Shown: positions 43,478 to 52,554, counted from the first letter of the stretch. The stretch is DNA of 64,000 nt from Devosia sediminis (GCF_016411825.1 NZ_JAEKMH010000003.1:1-64000); one strand, 5' to 3'. Notes: generated from the letters alone by a model not told the origin. A program made the numbers and translations.

Positions 43478-43801
43478 ATGACCAAAGCCGTTTCCGAAGC
43501 CAATTTCGGCCAGGAAGTCCTGAGCTCCAGCGAACCCGTCCTCGTTGATTTCTGGGCCGAATGGTGCGGCCCGTGCCGCGCCATCGCGCCGGTGCTGGAC
43601 GAGCTGTCCTCCGAGCTCGCGGGCAAGGTGAAGATCGTCAAGCTCAATGTCGACGAAAACCCGGGCCTCGCCGCCCAGTATGGCGTGCGCTCCATCCCCA
43701 CCATGATCCTGTTCAAGGGTGGTGCGGCCGCGGACATGAAGATCGGCGCCGGCACGCCCAAGGCGGGCCTCACCAAATGGCTCGAAAGCCACGCCGCCTG
43801 A
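43478..43801 (+). CDS. trxA: Thioredoxin (WCGPC)
   Basis: A 107-residue thioredoxin with the standard active site in VDFWAEWCGPCRAIAPVLDEL. The cis-proline block is RSIPTMILFKGG. It reduces cytosolic disulfides. The ATG at 43478 matches the usual family length and has AGG about ten bases upstream; an in-frame ATG at 43469 would add three residues. The addA-trxA linkage is conserved in rhizobia. A terminator follows, and a second thioredoxin gene lies about 380 bases further on. Confidence 0.95.
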   Translation: MTKAVSEANFGQEVLSSSEPVLVDFWAEWCGPCRAIAPVLDELSSELAGKVKIVKLNVDENPGLAAQYGVRSIPTMILFKGGAAADMKIGAGTPKAGLTKWLESHAA

Positions 43802-43823
43802 TCCAGGGCCGCTATTCGACTTC

Positions 43824-43856
43824 AAAACACCGCCGGAGCGATCCGGCGGTGTTTTT
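43824..43856. terminator. Terminator after trxA
   Basis: A 14-base-pair stem (AAAACACCGCCGGA, loop GCGA, then its complement) ends in TTTTT. It closes the murU-addB-addA-trxA unit. Confidence 0.92.
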
Positions 43857-43858
43857 GT

Positions 43859-44062
43859 TTGTTCTTCCCTTCTCCCTTCTCCCCATGCGGGAGAAGGCGC
43901 CCAAAGAGACGAAACCATGAGAGCTATCCTCGAATGGCCGCGGCCATGGTTGGGGCACCCCCACCCTTGATCCCTCCCCACAAGGGGAGGGAGACGATGA
44001 ACATTGGCGTTTCGGTCCTGCGCCTCCCTCCCCTTGATGGGGAGGGAATGAGGGTGGGGTGA
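43859..44062. repeat. Intergenic palindromic repeats, family A' (three units)
   Basis: The first unit is TCTCCCTTCTCCCCATGCGGGAGAAG. The second is CACCCTTGATCCCTCCCC with AAGGGGAGGGAG, and the third CCTCCCTCCCCTTGATGGGGAGGG followed by ATGAGGGTGGGG. Together with the trxA terminator they fill most of the 376-base gap between the two thioredoxin genes. I see no small gene there. Confidence 0.78.
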
Positions 44063-44177
44063 CCCCAGGCACTCCACGCCAAAGAAAACTACGCCTGCTG
44101 CTACGCGCAAAAATCCATCTCTTTCCCCCGCCGCCGTCCTCCCTTAGCGTCATCGTCCAATGCCGATGGAGGAATGC

Positions 44178-44501
44178 ATGGCGCTCAGCGTGACGGATGC
44201 GAATTTTGATCAGGAAGTGCTGGCTTCGGAGAGGCCGGTGCTGGTGGATTTCTGGGCCGAATGGTGCCCGCCCTGCAAGGCCATGTCGCCCACCATCGAT
44301 GCCCTGGCCGAGGAACTGGCCATGTCGGTCAAAATCGTCAAGCTTGATGTCGACAGCAATCCCGGCATCACCGTCCAGTACAATGTCCGCTCCATGCCGA
44401 CGCTGATCCTCTTCAAGAATGGCAAGCCGGTCGACTTCAAGGTCGGTGCCGGGCAGAGCCGGGTGCAACTGGTCAAGTGGATCGAGCAGCACGCCGCCTG
44501 A
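44178..44501 (+). CDS. Thioredoxin-like protein with WCPPC active site
   Basis: A 107-residue thioredoxin fold similar over its whole length to the neighbouring TrxA (VLVDFWAEWC, SKIVKLDVDSNPG-like centre, RSMPTLILFKNGKPV, VKWIEQHAA). Its active site is WCPPC instead of WCGPC. Substitution of the Gly changes the redox potential in studied thioredoxins. The ATG at 44178 has GGAGGA five bases upstream. There is no signal peptide, so it is cytosolic. The tandem arrangement and similarity point to an old duplication with functional divergence. Confidence 0.9.
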   Translation: MALSVTDANFDQEVLASERPVLVDFWAEWCPPCKAMSPTIDALAEELAMSVKIVKLDVDSNPGITVQYNVRSMPTLILFKNGKPVDFKVGAGQSRVQLVKWIEQHAA

Positions 44502-44601
44502 GCGCGTTGATCACTCGCCGCCTTTGTTTCAATCTGGCCGCTGCGGGGCGGCTCTGCTAAGTCTGGGGCAACAATAACGATAACAGGACGGGGAGCCCGC
44601 C

Positions 44602-46275
44602 TTGGCTGCCATCGATCTTTCCGCCGCCCCCTTCAATCTCGATGACGACGCTATCGCCTGGGTCAACCAGACCCGCGACAAGCTGAGTGCGCGCGACAAG
44701 CTGGCCCAGCTCTTCGTGCTGCTCTCGCGCGGCGCGCCCGAGGAAGCGCTGGAGGCCGTGCGCGCCTTCAAGCCCGGCGGCATTACCCGCATCTTCTCGG
44801 CCAACCTCGCCGATGAAATCGCGCTGATGCGCCAGATCGACACCGCCGGCCCCGTGCCGATGACAGTGAGCGCCGATCTCGAAGGCAGCCGCATGAGCCT
44901 TCCCTTCGGCACCGAAGTGCCCAACCCGCTCGGCCTTGCCGCCGTCGACGACGTGGAGGCGACCACGGCCATTTCGGCCATCATGGCCGAGGAAGCCCGG
45001 GCCGTGGGGCTCAACTGGAGCTTTACGCCGGTCATCGACATCAACAAGGCGTTCCAGAGCGCCATTGTCGGCACCCGCTCCTATGGCGACGACGTGGATC
45101 GCATCGAGCGGCATGCGCTGGCCCAGATCGCCGCCTTCCAGGGCAAGGGTGTGGCGGCCACCGTGAAACACTGGCCGGGCGAAGGCTTTGACGATCGCGA
45201 CCAGCACCTCGTGACCACGGTCAATCCGCTGACCTTGGACGAATGGGAAAAGACCTTCGGCCGGCTCTACCGCGCCGCCATCGATGCCGGCGTCCTCAGC
45301 ATCATGTCGGCCCATATCGCCTTTCCCGCCTTTGTGCGCGAGCTCGATCCCGATGCCGGTGCCGAGGCCTATCGCCCGGCCACCCAGAGCGCTCTTCTCA
45401 ATCGGACATTGCTGCGCGAGCGGCTGGGCTTCAACGGCCTCATCGTCTCCGACGCGACGCCCATGGCCGGCTTCGGCGATTGGGGTCCGCGCGGCGAGAC
45501 CATTCCGCAATGCATCATTGCCGGCTGCGACGTCATCCTCTTTTCCGATGACCCGACCGCCGACCTCATGGCGCTGGTCAAGGCCGTCGCCGATGGCCGC
45601 CTGACCCAGGAACGCGTCGACGAGGCCGTGACCCGCGTCCTGGCGCTCAAGGCAGCCTTGGGCCTCCACAAGGCGGATCGCCCGGAACCGGCGCTCAACA
45701 CGGCCGAAGTCATCATGGCGCGCTCGCAGAGCAAGCTGACGGCGGCCTCGGTCACCGCGCGCGTGCCGACCCTGGTCAAGGATGTCGCCAATCTCCTGCC
45801 GCTCTCGCCGGCGCGCCACCGCAAGGTGCTGATCTTTTCGACCGGCTCCATCCAGCCTTTCGCACCGGTGCCCCTGCCGCTGTCGCTGCCCGACCTGTTG
45901 CGGCAGGAAGGGTTCGAGGTCACCGAATACACGCCCGATCTGCAGGTCAGCGCCAAGGATTTCGATCTCATCCTCTATCTCCTGGCCGAGGAGACGCTGC
46001 TGACCCGGCAGCGCATCTTCCTCAACTGGCGGGCGCTGACCGGCAATGTCTTCGGCGCCATGAAGCGCTACTGGCACGATGTGCCCACGCTCATGGTGTC
46101 GCTGGGCTATCCCTATTACCTCCACGACGCGCCGCGCGTGCCCACCTATGTCAACGCCTATGGCTCCAACGAGGACATGCAGGCCGCCGTCGTCGAATGC
46201 CTCCTCGGCCGCAAGCCGTTCGACGGCAAGAGCCCCATCGACGCCTTCTGCGGCAGCGACCAGGCGAAGTACTGA
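44602..46275 (+). CDS. Glycoside hydrolase family 3 protein, NagZ-like catalytic domain
   Basis: A 557-residue GH3 enzyme. The N-terminal barrel contains the beta-N-acetylhexosaminidase-type loop KHWPGEGFDDRDQH, with Lys189-His190 and the catalytic-dyad His202. The nucleophile is Asp284 in GLIVSDATPMAG. A C-terminal domain of about 180 residues (RHRKVLIFSTGSIQPF onward) makes it much longer than cytosolic NagZ (about 340). No signal peptide is present. It may act on anhydro-muropeptides or other GlcNAc glycosides. The start is a TTG following GGGGAG. It stands alone between thioredoxin and folC. Confidence 0.88.
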   Translation: MAAIDLSAAPFNLDDDAIAWVNQTRDKLSARDKLAQLFVLLSRGAPEEALEAVRAFKPGGITRIFSANLADEIALMRQIDTAGPVPMTVSADLEGSRMSLPFGTEVPNPLGLAAVDDVEATTAISAIMAEEARAVGLNWSFTPVIDINKAFQSAIVGTRSYGDDVDRIERHALAQIAAFQGKGVAATVKHWPGEGFDDRDQHLVTTVNPLTLDEWEKTFGRLYRAAIDAGVLSIMSAHIAFPAFVRELDPDAGAEAYRPATQSALLNRTLLRERLGFNGLIVSDATPMAGFGDWGPRGETIPQCIIAGCDVILFSDDPTADLMALVKAVADGRLTQERVDEAVTRVLALKAALGLHKADRPEPALNTAEVIMARSQSKLTAASVTARVPTLVKDVANLLPLSPARHRKVLIFSTGSIQPFAPVPLPLSLPDLLRQEGFEVTEYTPDLQVSAKDFDLILYLLAEETLLTRQRIFLNWRALTGNVFGAMKRYWHDVPTLMVSLGYPYYLHDAPRVPTYVNAYGSNEDMQAAVVECLLGRKPFDGKSPIDAFCGSDQAKY

Positions 46276-46298
46276 TCTGACTGGATTCCAGTTCGGTC

Positions 46299-46375
46299 GT
46301 CATTGCCCGGCTTGTCCGGGCAATCCATCCTTCCGATCCATCGCATGGACCACCCGGGCAAGCCGGGTGGTGACG
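46299..46375. repeat. Intergenic palindromic repeats, family B pair
   Basis: CATTGCCCGG-CTTGT-CCGGGCAATCC is paired with ATGGACCACCCGGGCAAGCCGGGTGGTGACG. It separates the converging GH3 and folC genes. Confidence 0.85.
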
Positions 46376-46411
46376 ACGTGAGGAGATCCAGTTCTCCAAT
46401 GGGCAAAGGCC

Positions 46412-47707
46412 TCAGTCGGGCCGCGTGCCGTTCTTCGCCAGCACATCACCGGCCAAATACAGCGACCCGCAGATCAGCACCCTTGCATCGGGCACCTTGG
46501 CGGCAGCCTTCAGCGCCGTGGTGATGGAGCGTGTGGCCTTGGCCGCAAAACCCTGCGCGCGGGCCCTGGCGGCGATCTCTTCGGCGCCATGGGCGTTCTG
46601 CTCTCCCGGGATCGTCAGCGTAAAAATCTTCGCCGGATGCAGATCCCGGAAAGGCGCCAGGAAATCCTCGGGCGGGCGGGTATTCATCATGCCCATGATC
46701 ATCACCAGCGGCTTTTTCGGCATAGCGGATATGGTCCGGGCCAGGGCCGCGGCGCCATGCGGATTATGCCCGCCGTCCAGCCAGAGTTCGTGGCCCGGTG
46801 GCAGCAGGTCGCGCAGCTTGCCCGTGCGGATCGGCTGCATGCGGGCCGGCCAGGTGACACACCGCAATCCCTCGGCAAATGCCTTTTCGTCCACCGGCAG
46901 GTCGAAATGCCGGGCGGCGGCGATGGCGAGGGCGGCGTTTTCAAACTGGTGCGGACCGGGCAGAGCCGGGGGCGGCAGGTCGAGCAAACCCTGTTCATCC
47001 TGATACTCCAGGCGCCCATCCCGGCTTGTGCCGTGGAAATCCTCGCCCTGCCAGAGCGGCGCGATGCCGAGCTTGCGCGCCGCCCGATCCAGCACCGCCC
47101 GTGCCTCGTCGCGCTGCAGGCCCATCACCGATTTCGCTCCGCGCTTCAGGATTCCGGCCTTGCTGACGGCGATTTCGGCAACGGTATTGCCCAGAAATCC
47201 CTGATGATCCAGATCGATAGGGGTAATGACGGTGCCGATCGGATGCTTGACCACATTGGTCGTATCATAGGTCCCGCCCATGCCGGTCTCGAGCAGCAGG
47301 AAGTCGGCTTTCGTTTCGGCAAAAAGCTTAAAGGCGGTCACCGTGGTCACCTCGAAAAAGGTGATCGGCGCCCCGCCATTAAGGGCTTCCACCTCTTCAA
47401 GCGCCGCATTTAACCTGCGGGTACCAACCAGTTTTCCGGCCAGGCGGATGCGCTCGTTGAAGCGCACGAGGTGCGGGGAATTATAGACATGGACCGACTT
47501 GCCCGAGGCCTCGAGAAAGGCCCGCAAATAGGCAATGGTCGACCCCTTGGCATTGGTGCCGGCGACATGGATGGTCGGTGGCAGCCGATCTTGCGGATTG
47601 CCCAGCTTTTCCAACAGCGGCAGCATGCGGTCGAGGCTGAGATCGATCAGCTTGGGATGCAGCCTGCTGAGGCGGGCCAGAATGGCGTCGGTGCGGGACA
47701 TCATCAT
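46412..47707 (-). CDS. folC: Bifunctional folylpolyglutamate/dihydrofolate synthase
   Basis: A 431-residue Mur-ligase-like enzyme that adds glutamate to folates. The ATP loop reads HVAGTNAKGSTIAYL, where the usual GTNGKGS has Ala for Gly. YNSPHLVRFNERIR, ETGMGGTYDTTNV and LDGGHNPHGA are conserved blocks. Three consecutive ATG codons (47707, 47704, 47701) follow GGGAA, so the exact start is uncertain by two codons. In rhizobia folC usually sits between accD and trxA in the same direction; here it lies beyond the thioredoxin and GH3 genes and is inverted. Confidence 0.94.
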   Translation of the reverse strand: MMMSRTDAILARLSRLHPKLIDLSLDRMLPLLEKLGNPQDRLPPTIHVAGTNAKGSTIAYLRAFLEASGKSVHVYNSPHLVRFNERIRLAGKLVGTRRLNAALEEVEALNGGAPITFFEVTTVTAFKLFAETKADFLLLETGMGGTYDTTNVVKHPIGTVITPIDLDHQGFLGNTVAEIAVSKAGILKRGAKSVMGLQRDEARAVLDRAARKLGIAPLWQGEDFHGTSRDGRLEYQDEQGLLDLPPPALPGPHQFENAALAIAAARHFDLPVDEKAFAEGLRCVTWPARMQPIRTGKLRDLLPPGHELWLDGGHNPHGAAALARTISAMPKKPLVMIMGMMNTRPPEDFLAPFRDLHPAKIFTLTIPGEQNAHGAEEIAARARAQGFAAKATRSITTALKAAAKVPDARVLICGSLYLAGDVLAKNGTRPD

Positions 47708-47745
47708 TTCCCAAGATAGACTCAAACCCGGTTACGCCACCGGCC

Positions 47746-47884
47746 CGGCTCCTCCCCCTTGACGGGGGAGGTTGGGTGGGGGTGCGTCACGTACACAGCG
47801 CTCGCCGATCCCCCACCCAGCTCCGCTAAGCCCCTTTGGGGCAAGCTGCGCTGCCCTCCCCGCACGGGGGAGGGTGAAGAGCTA
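47746..47884. repeat. Intergenic palindromic repeats, family A'
   Basis: CTCCCCCTTGACGGGGGAGG is followed by TTGGGTGGGGGTGC. Further on are GCCCCTTTGGGGCAAGC and CTCCCCGCACGGGGGAGGG with GTGAAGAGC. It fills the gap between folC and pheT. Confidence 0.78.
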
Positions 47885-50305
47885 CTTCCTGAGGTCGCCA
47901 CCCGTGGTCTTGGTCACCGCCGCAACCACTGCCGCCGAGACCTTGTCGATTTCCTCGTCGGTCAGCGTCCGGTCCTTGGGCTGCAGCGTCACTTCGATGG
48001 CGACGGACTTCTTGCCCTCGCCCACATGCGCGCCTTCGAACACGTCGAAAATACCAACGTCCTTGATGAGACCCTTGTCGGCGCCGCGGGCGGCCTTGAG
48101 GATGGAAGCGGCCGAAACACCACGATCCATGACAAAGGCAAAATCGCGGGATACCGGCTGGAACTGGGAGAGTTCGATGGCCGGCTTGGTGCGCGTCGCC
48201 TTCTTGCGCGGCTCGGGCAGCGCGTCGAGATCGATCTCGAAGGCCGCGACCGGCCCCTCGATATCGAGTTCGGCGGCCAGCGCCGGGTGCAGTTCGCCGA
48301 ACCAGCCCAGCGTCACTTTCGGCCCCAGGGCCACGCGGCCGCCACGGCCCGGATGGCTCCAGGCGGCGGCTTCGGGCAGGACCTGCACCTTTTCGATATC
48401 GACGCCGAGGGCATCGAGCACGGCCGCAAGGTCCGCCTTGGCGTCCCAGACGGTGACCGCCTGCGCCTTGCCCGACCAGTGGCGGCCGGCGCCATTGAGC
48501 CCCGCCGTTCCGGTGCGCACTCCGGAGGCATAGGTGTGCTGACCTTCCGGCTTGTCGGAAAGGAAGATTTGCCCCACTTCAAACAAAGCGACATCGGCAA
48601 AGCCGCGATTGGCATTGCGGCGGGCGCCGGCAATGAGGCCCGGCAGCAGCGAGGGCCGCATGTCGGTCATGTCGGAGGCAATGGCATTGGCCAATTGCCG
48701 GTCCTCGGTGCCGCCGCCGAAACGGGTGGCTTCGGCATTGGAAATGAAGCTCCAGGTCACCGCCTCGTCGAGGCCGCGCGCCGCCAGCGCCCGGCGCGCC
48801 AGGCGGCGGCGGTTCTGGATCGTCGTCAGCATCAGCGGCGCGACATGGTTGAGGCGCGGCAGCGGCTCCTTGGGCACATTGTCGACGCCGACCATGCGCA
48901 TGACTTCTTCGACGAGGTCCGCCTTCTGCGTCACGTCAGGACGCCAGCTTGGCACTTTGACGGACCGCGTGGGGCCAGACCCCTCGACGGCAAAGCCGAG
49001 GTGACCGAGAATGGCGTCGATCTCGCTCGGCTCGACCGAAAGACCCGTGAGGCGCTTGACCTCGGACAGCGGGAATTCCACGACCGTGTTCGGGAACACG
49101 TCCTCGCCGGAAATGGCAGGCTCCATGGCCTCGCCGCCACACAGCTCCAGCACGAGGCGCGTCGCCAGTTCCATGCCGGGTTCCGTAAGAGCCGGGTCGA
49201 CATTGCGTTCGAGCCGGTAGCGGGCATCCGAGACAATGCCGGTCTTGCGACCGGTCTGGGCGATCAGGTCGGGGTCCCAGCTCGCGCATTCCATGAACAC
49301 ATTGGTGGTTTCGTCGGTCACCCCCGAGCGGATGCCGCCCATGATACCGCCGAGGCAAAGCGGCCCCTTGTCGTCGGCAATGACGGTCATGCTCTGGTCG
49401 AGCGTATAGATTTTGTTGTCGAGCGCATCGAAGGCTTCGCCGCGCGCATTGCGCAGCACCATTTCGCCCTCGACCTTGTCGGCGTCATAGGCATGCAGCG
49501 GCCGGCCCCAGCCGAGCGAAACGAGGTTGGTGATATCGACCACGGTGTTGATGGGCCGCAGGCCCACGGCGCGCAGGCGCGCCTGCAGCCAGTCGGGCGA
49601 GGGGCCATTCTTGATGCCCTTCAGGTAGCGCCCGGCGAACTTGCGGATGGCCTTGGGTTCATCCGCGGAAAACTGATGCGGCAGCGGCGCGATCGGGCTC
49701 TTGCCGGTCGAGGCGACGGGCGAAAAGTCGGTCTTTTTCAGCGTGCCGAGGCCGAAGGCGGCTAGATCGCGCGCCACGCCATAGACGCCGGTGGCGTCGC
49801 CGCGATTGGGGGTAATGGAAATGTCGAAGACGACGCCATTGATGCCGGCATAGTCGACATACTTTTCACCCACCGGCGCATCTCCCGGCAGCTCGATGAT
49901 GCCGTCATGGTCTTCGCTGAGTTCGAGTTCGGCGGCCGAGCACAGCATGCCGTTGGACGGCGTGCCGCGAATGACCACGCCGGCCTTTAGTTCAAAATCC
50001 TTGCCCGGAATATAGGTGCCGGGAAAGGCGAAGACCGACTTCAAACCCGTGCGGCAATTGGGGGCGCCGCAGACCACGTCGATCATCTCGCCGGTGCCGG
50101 CATCGACCTTGCAGACATTGAGGTGGTCGGAATTGGGATGCGGCTCGGCCGAAACCACATGGGCGACGACGAATTTCTCCAGGCGCGCGCCCTGCGATTC
50201 GACGCCTTCCACCTCGAGGCCAATCATGGTCAGCGCCTTGCTGATTTCCTCGGCCGAGGCAGTGGTCTCGAGATGTTCCTTGAGCCAATCAAGCGTGAAT
50301 TTCAT
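47882..50305 (-). CDS. pheT: Phenylalanine--tRNA ligase beta subunit
   Basis: An 807-residue beta chain of the alpha2-beta2 synthetase. The N-terminal tRNA-binding OB domain (residues 40-150; SDHLNVCKVDAG, VVCGAPNCRTG) is followed by the B3/B4 editing domain, where DITNLVSLGWGRPLHAYDADKV is the signature. The B5 domain and a catalytic-like core come next, and a C-terminal FDX-ACB anticodon domain (QFQPVSRDFAFVMDRGV to the end). Length is normal. It begins eleven bases after the ASCH-exonuclease gene, so the two are translated from one message. Confidence 0.96.
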   Translation of the reverse strand: MKFTLDWLKEHLETTASAEEISKALTMIGLEVEGVESQGARLEKFVVAHVVSAEPHPNSDHLNVCKVDAGTGEMIDVVCGAPNCRTGLKSVFAFPGTYIPGKDFELKAGVVIRGTPSNGMLCSAAELELSEDHDGIIELPGDAPVGEKYVDYAGINGVVFDISITPNRGDATGVYGVARDLAAFGLGTLKKTDFSPVASTGKSPIAPLPHQFSADEPKAIRKFAGRYLKGIKNGPSPDWLQARLRAVGLRPINTVVDITNLVSLGWGRPLHAYDADKVEGEMVLRNARGEAFDALDNKIYTLDQSMTVIADDKGPLCLGGIMGGIRSGVTDETTNVFMECASWDPDLIAQTGRKTGIVSDARYRLERNVDPALTEPGMELATRLVLELCGGEAMEPAISGEDVFPNTVVEFPLSEVKRLTGLSVEPSEIDAILGHLGFAVEGSGPTRSVKVPSWRPDVTQKADLVEEVMRMVGVDNVPKEPLPRLNHVAPLMLTTIQNRRRLARRALAARGLDEAVTWSFISNAEATRFGGGTEDRQLANAIASDMTDMRPSLLPGLIAGARRNANRGFADVALFEVGQIFLSDKPEGQHTYASGVRTGTAGLNGAGRHWSGKAQAVTVWDAKADLAAVLDALGVDIEKVQVLPEAAAWSHPGRGGRVALGPKVTLGWFGELHPALAAELDIEGPVAAFEIDLDALPEPRKKATRTKPAIELSQFQPVSRDFAFVMDRGVSAASILKAARGADKGLIKDVGIFDVFEGAHVGEGKKSVAIEVTLQPKDRTLTDEEIDKVSAAVVAAVTKTTGGDLRK

Positions 50306-50316
50306 GTCTTTAGCCT

Positions 50317-51357
50317 TTAGCGGAAGTCGCTTTTGCTACCAATGATGGGCGGCAGCTGAGAAGAAAGTTGCAAAAGTTCGACAAGCACATTGGCAAAGCC
50401 GCGGGCGTCGTCGATGGCGCGGTGGGTGTGGGGAATATGGCCATAGAATTCGGCCGGCAGCTTGCTCATGCCCCAATCCATATAGGGCGCACCGCGCAGC
50501 GTACCCGCCATGGTATAAAGGCAGATGCCGCCGCCACGAAAGATCTGGCGACCCTTGAAGGGGCCGGATAGGGCGCGCGTGCCGGCATAGTCGTCGAGAT
50601 AATGGTCCATCCAGAGACCATCGAAAATCATCGGCGCTGCCACGAAAACCTTTGGCCCGGCCAGGCTTTCCACCCAGTCCGCAAAGCGCGGCATGACCAC
50701 GGCCGGGTCTTCCGCGCCGGTCGTCGCCGCCGCCCAGGCCTCGGGCTGGGTCGCCCACCAGGCCATCGTGGTTTCGTTCTGCTTGCGATCGGCGCGCGGC
50801 GTCAGCACCGCCTCGAATTCGCCATGGCGGGTACCGTCGGCTTCCACGGCGACCGAGGCAAAGCTCAGCATGGAATTGTGCAGCGGCGTCGGACCATCGC
50901 TCTCGATGTCGGTGACGATGAAGATCGGCCGCGCTACCTGGGCATAAAGCGCGCGCCCGGCCGGCAGCACGGTGACCAGACGGAATGTCTCGCAGACGAT
51001 TTCCATCTCCGGCGCAAAACCGCCATTGCGCGCGAAATAGGCCTCATGCCCCTCGCGCCAGGTGGCGTAGTCGCCCTCGCCTTCGCGATCGGTGAAATCC
51101 GGTTCGATCTCGTCGAAGCGCCTGGTTTCGATGGTCAGCGTTTCGATCACGCAGGCCTCTTCACCCGCACCGTTGAGCACGATATCGCGCCGCCCCACCT
51201 CGGGCATCGGCTCGCTGCCATGGCCATAGTCGCGCAGCGCCCCACAGGTCGCCGTCTTCTTGCCCGCCAGCACCAGCGCGAGCAGGCGGTCGGCCAGCTC
51301 CGGGGAATCCCCGAAGCTGAACCTGATCTGCTCAGTACTGGCCGTGCTGGACGACAC
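50317..51357 (-). CDS. ASCH domain fused to DEDDh 3'-5' exonuclease domain
   Basis: A 346-residue two-domain protein between pheS and pheT. Residues 10-130 form an ASCH domain: FSFGDSPELADRLLALVLAGKKTATC, VGRRDIVLNGAGEEACVIET, WREGHEAYF and EMEIVCETFRLV. Lys34 and Thr37 (KxxT) match the catalytic pair of E. coli YqfB, an N4-acetylcytidine amidohydrolase. Residues 143-332 are an exonuclease fold with the full DEDDh set: Asp150 and Glu152 (TDIESDG), Asp246 (APMIFDG), His312 and Asp317 (HRAIDD). Start is a GTG with GAGG nine bases upstream; gaps to pheS and pheT are 27 and 11 bases. I do not know this domain pairing as a named family. A nuclease acting on modified RNA is a fair guess, not shown. 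Confidence 0.82.
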   Translation of the reverse strand: MSSSTASTEQIRFSFGDSPELADRLLALVLAGKKTATCGALRDYGHGSEPMPEVGRRDIVLNGAGEEACVIETLTIETRRFDEIEPDFTDREGEGDYATWREGHEAYFARNGGFAPEMEIVCETFRLVTVLPAGRALYAQVARPIFIVTDIESDGPTPLHNSMLSFASVAVEADGTRHGEFEAVLTPRADRKQNETTMAWWATQPEAWAAATTGAEDPAVVMPRFADWVESLAGPKVFVAAPMIFDGLWMDHYLDDYAGTRALSGPFKGRQIFRGGGICLYTMAGTLRGAPYMDWGMSKLPAEFYGHIPHTHRAIDDARGFANVLVELLQLSSQLPPIIGSKSDFR

Positions 51358-51384
51358 CTGCTGCTGCCTCGCCGTGCGTTGGGT

Positions 51385-52515
51385 TTAGGAAGAAAGCCCG
51401 CCAAACAGCGTCGGCAGATCAAGCGGGCGGAAACCGTAATGGTCGAGCCAGCGCTGGTCGGCGTCGAAGAAGGCCCGCAGGTCCGGCATGCCGTATTTGA
51501 GCATGGCGATGCGGTCGATGCCGATGCCCCAGGCAAAGCCCTGATAGACATCGGGGTCGAGCCCGGCATTGCGGATGACGTTCGGATGCACCATGCCGCA
51601 GCCCAGGATTTCGAGCCAGTCCTTGCCCTCGCCGATCTTCACCTCCGAACCGGAGCGGTCGCATTGCACGTCCACTTCCATCGACGGCTCGGTGAAGGGG
51701 AAGAAGCTCGGGCGGAACCTGAGGGTCACGCTCGGCACTTCGAAAAAGGCCTTCAGGAACTCTTCCAGCACCCAGCGCAACTGGCCGATATGGGAGTTCT
51801 TGTCGATGACGAGGCCTTCCACCTGGTGGAACATCGGCGTGTGGGTCTGGTCCGAGTCATTGCGATAGGTGCGGCCGGGCATGACCACGCGGATCGGCGG
51901 GTCCATGGCCGGGGTGATGTAGCTCGCCGCCGGCTTTTCATTGGTCTTCTGCATGACGCGCACCTGCACCGGCGAGGTGTGGGTGCGCAAAACCTTCTTC
52001 ACCCCGTCAGGGCCGGGCTTCATGAAGAACGTATCGTGCATTTCGCGTGCCGGATGTCCCTCGGGGAAATTCAGCGCCGTGAAGTTGAAATAGTCGGTTT
52101 CGATATCGGGCCCTTCGGCAATGGAGAAACCCATATCCGAGAAGATGGCGGTGATTTCGTCGATGGTCTGGGAAATCGGATGGATACGGCCGCGCGCCGT
52201 GGGGGCGGGCTTCAGCGGCAGGGTGACGTCGACCGTTTCGGCCTTGAGGCGAGCCTCGAGCGCGGCGCCCTTCAGTGCCTCGCTGCGCGTTTCGATCAAG
52301 GCGGCGACCTCGTTCTTGAGGCCGTTGATGGCGGGGCCCGCGCTCTTGCGGTCCTCGGGCGCCATGGAGCCGAGCGTGGCGAGCAGGGCCGAAACCGAAC
52401 CCTTCTTGCCCAGGGCCGATACGCGGACCGCGTCCAGCGCTGCCTCGCTGTCCGACGCGGCGATGGCTGTCGACAATTCGCTGCGCAGGATTTCGATCTG
52501 TGTTTGCAAGGACAT
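51385..52515 (-). CDS. pheS: Phenylalanine--tRNA ligase alpha subunit
   Basis: A 376-residue class II synthetase catalytic subunit. The N-terminal coiled coil (residues 1-95) binds tRNA. Motif 2 is [15 protein letters not shown] with the downstream [10 protein letters not shown], and motif 3 is [22 protein letters not shown]. The start at 52515 gives the family N-terminus [14 protein letters not shown]; the longer frame reads back through a terminator. A stem-loop with T run separates it from rplT upstream, so pheS may have its own promoter or be partly attenuated. Confidence 0.96.
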   Translation of the reverse strand: MSLQTQIEILRSELSTAIAASDSEAALDAVRVSALGKKGSVSALLATLGSMAPEDRKSAGPAINGLKNEVAALIETRSEALKGAALEARLKAETVDVTLPLKPAPTARGRIHPISQTIDEITAIFSDMGFSIAEGPDIETDYFNFTALNFPEGHPAREMHDTFFMKPGPDGVKKVLRTHTSPVQVRVMQKTNEKPAASYITPAMDPPIRVVMPGRTYRNDSDQTHTPMFHQVEGLVIDKNSHIGQLRWVLEEFLKAFFEVPSVTLRFRPSFFPFTEPSMEVDVQCDRSGSEVKIGEGKDWLEILGCGMVHPNVIRNAGLDPDVYQGFAWGIGIDRIAMLKYGMPDLRAFFDADQRWLDHYGFRPLDLPTLFGGLSS

Positions 52516-52554
52516 CGTTATTCTCAGCTCGGACAGTGTGGCGCGGTTAGAGCA

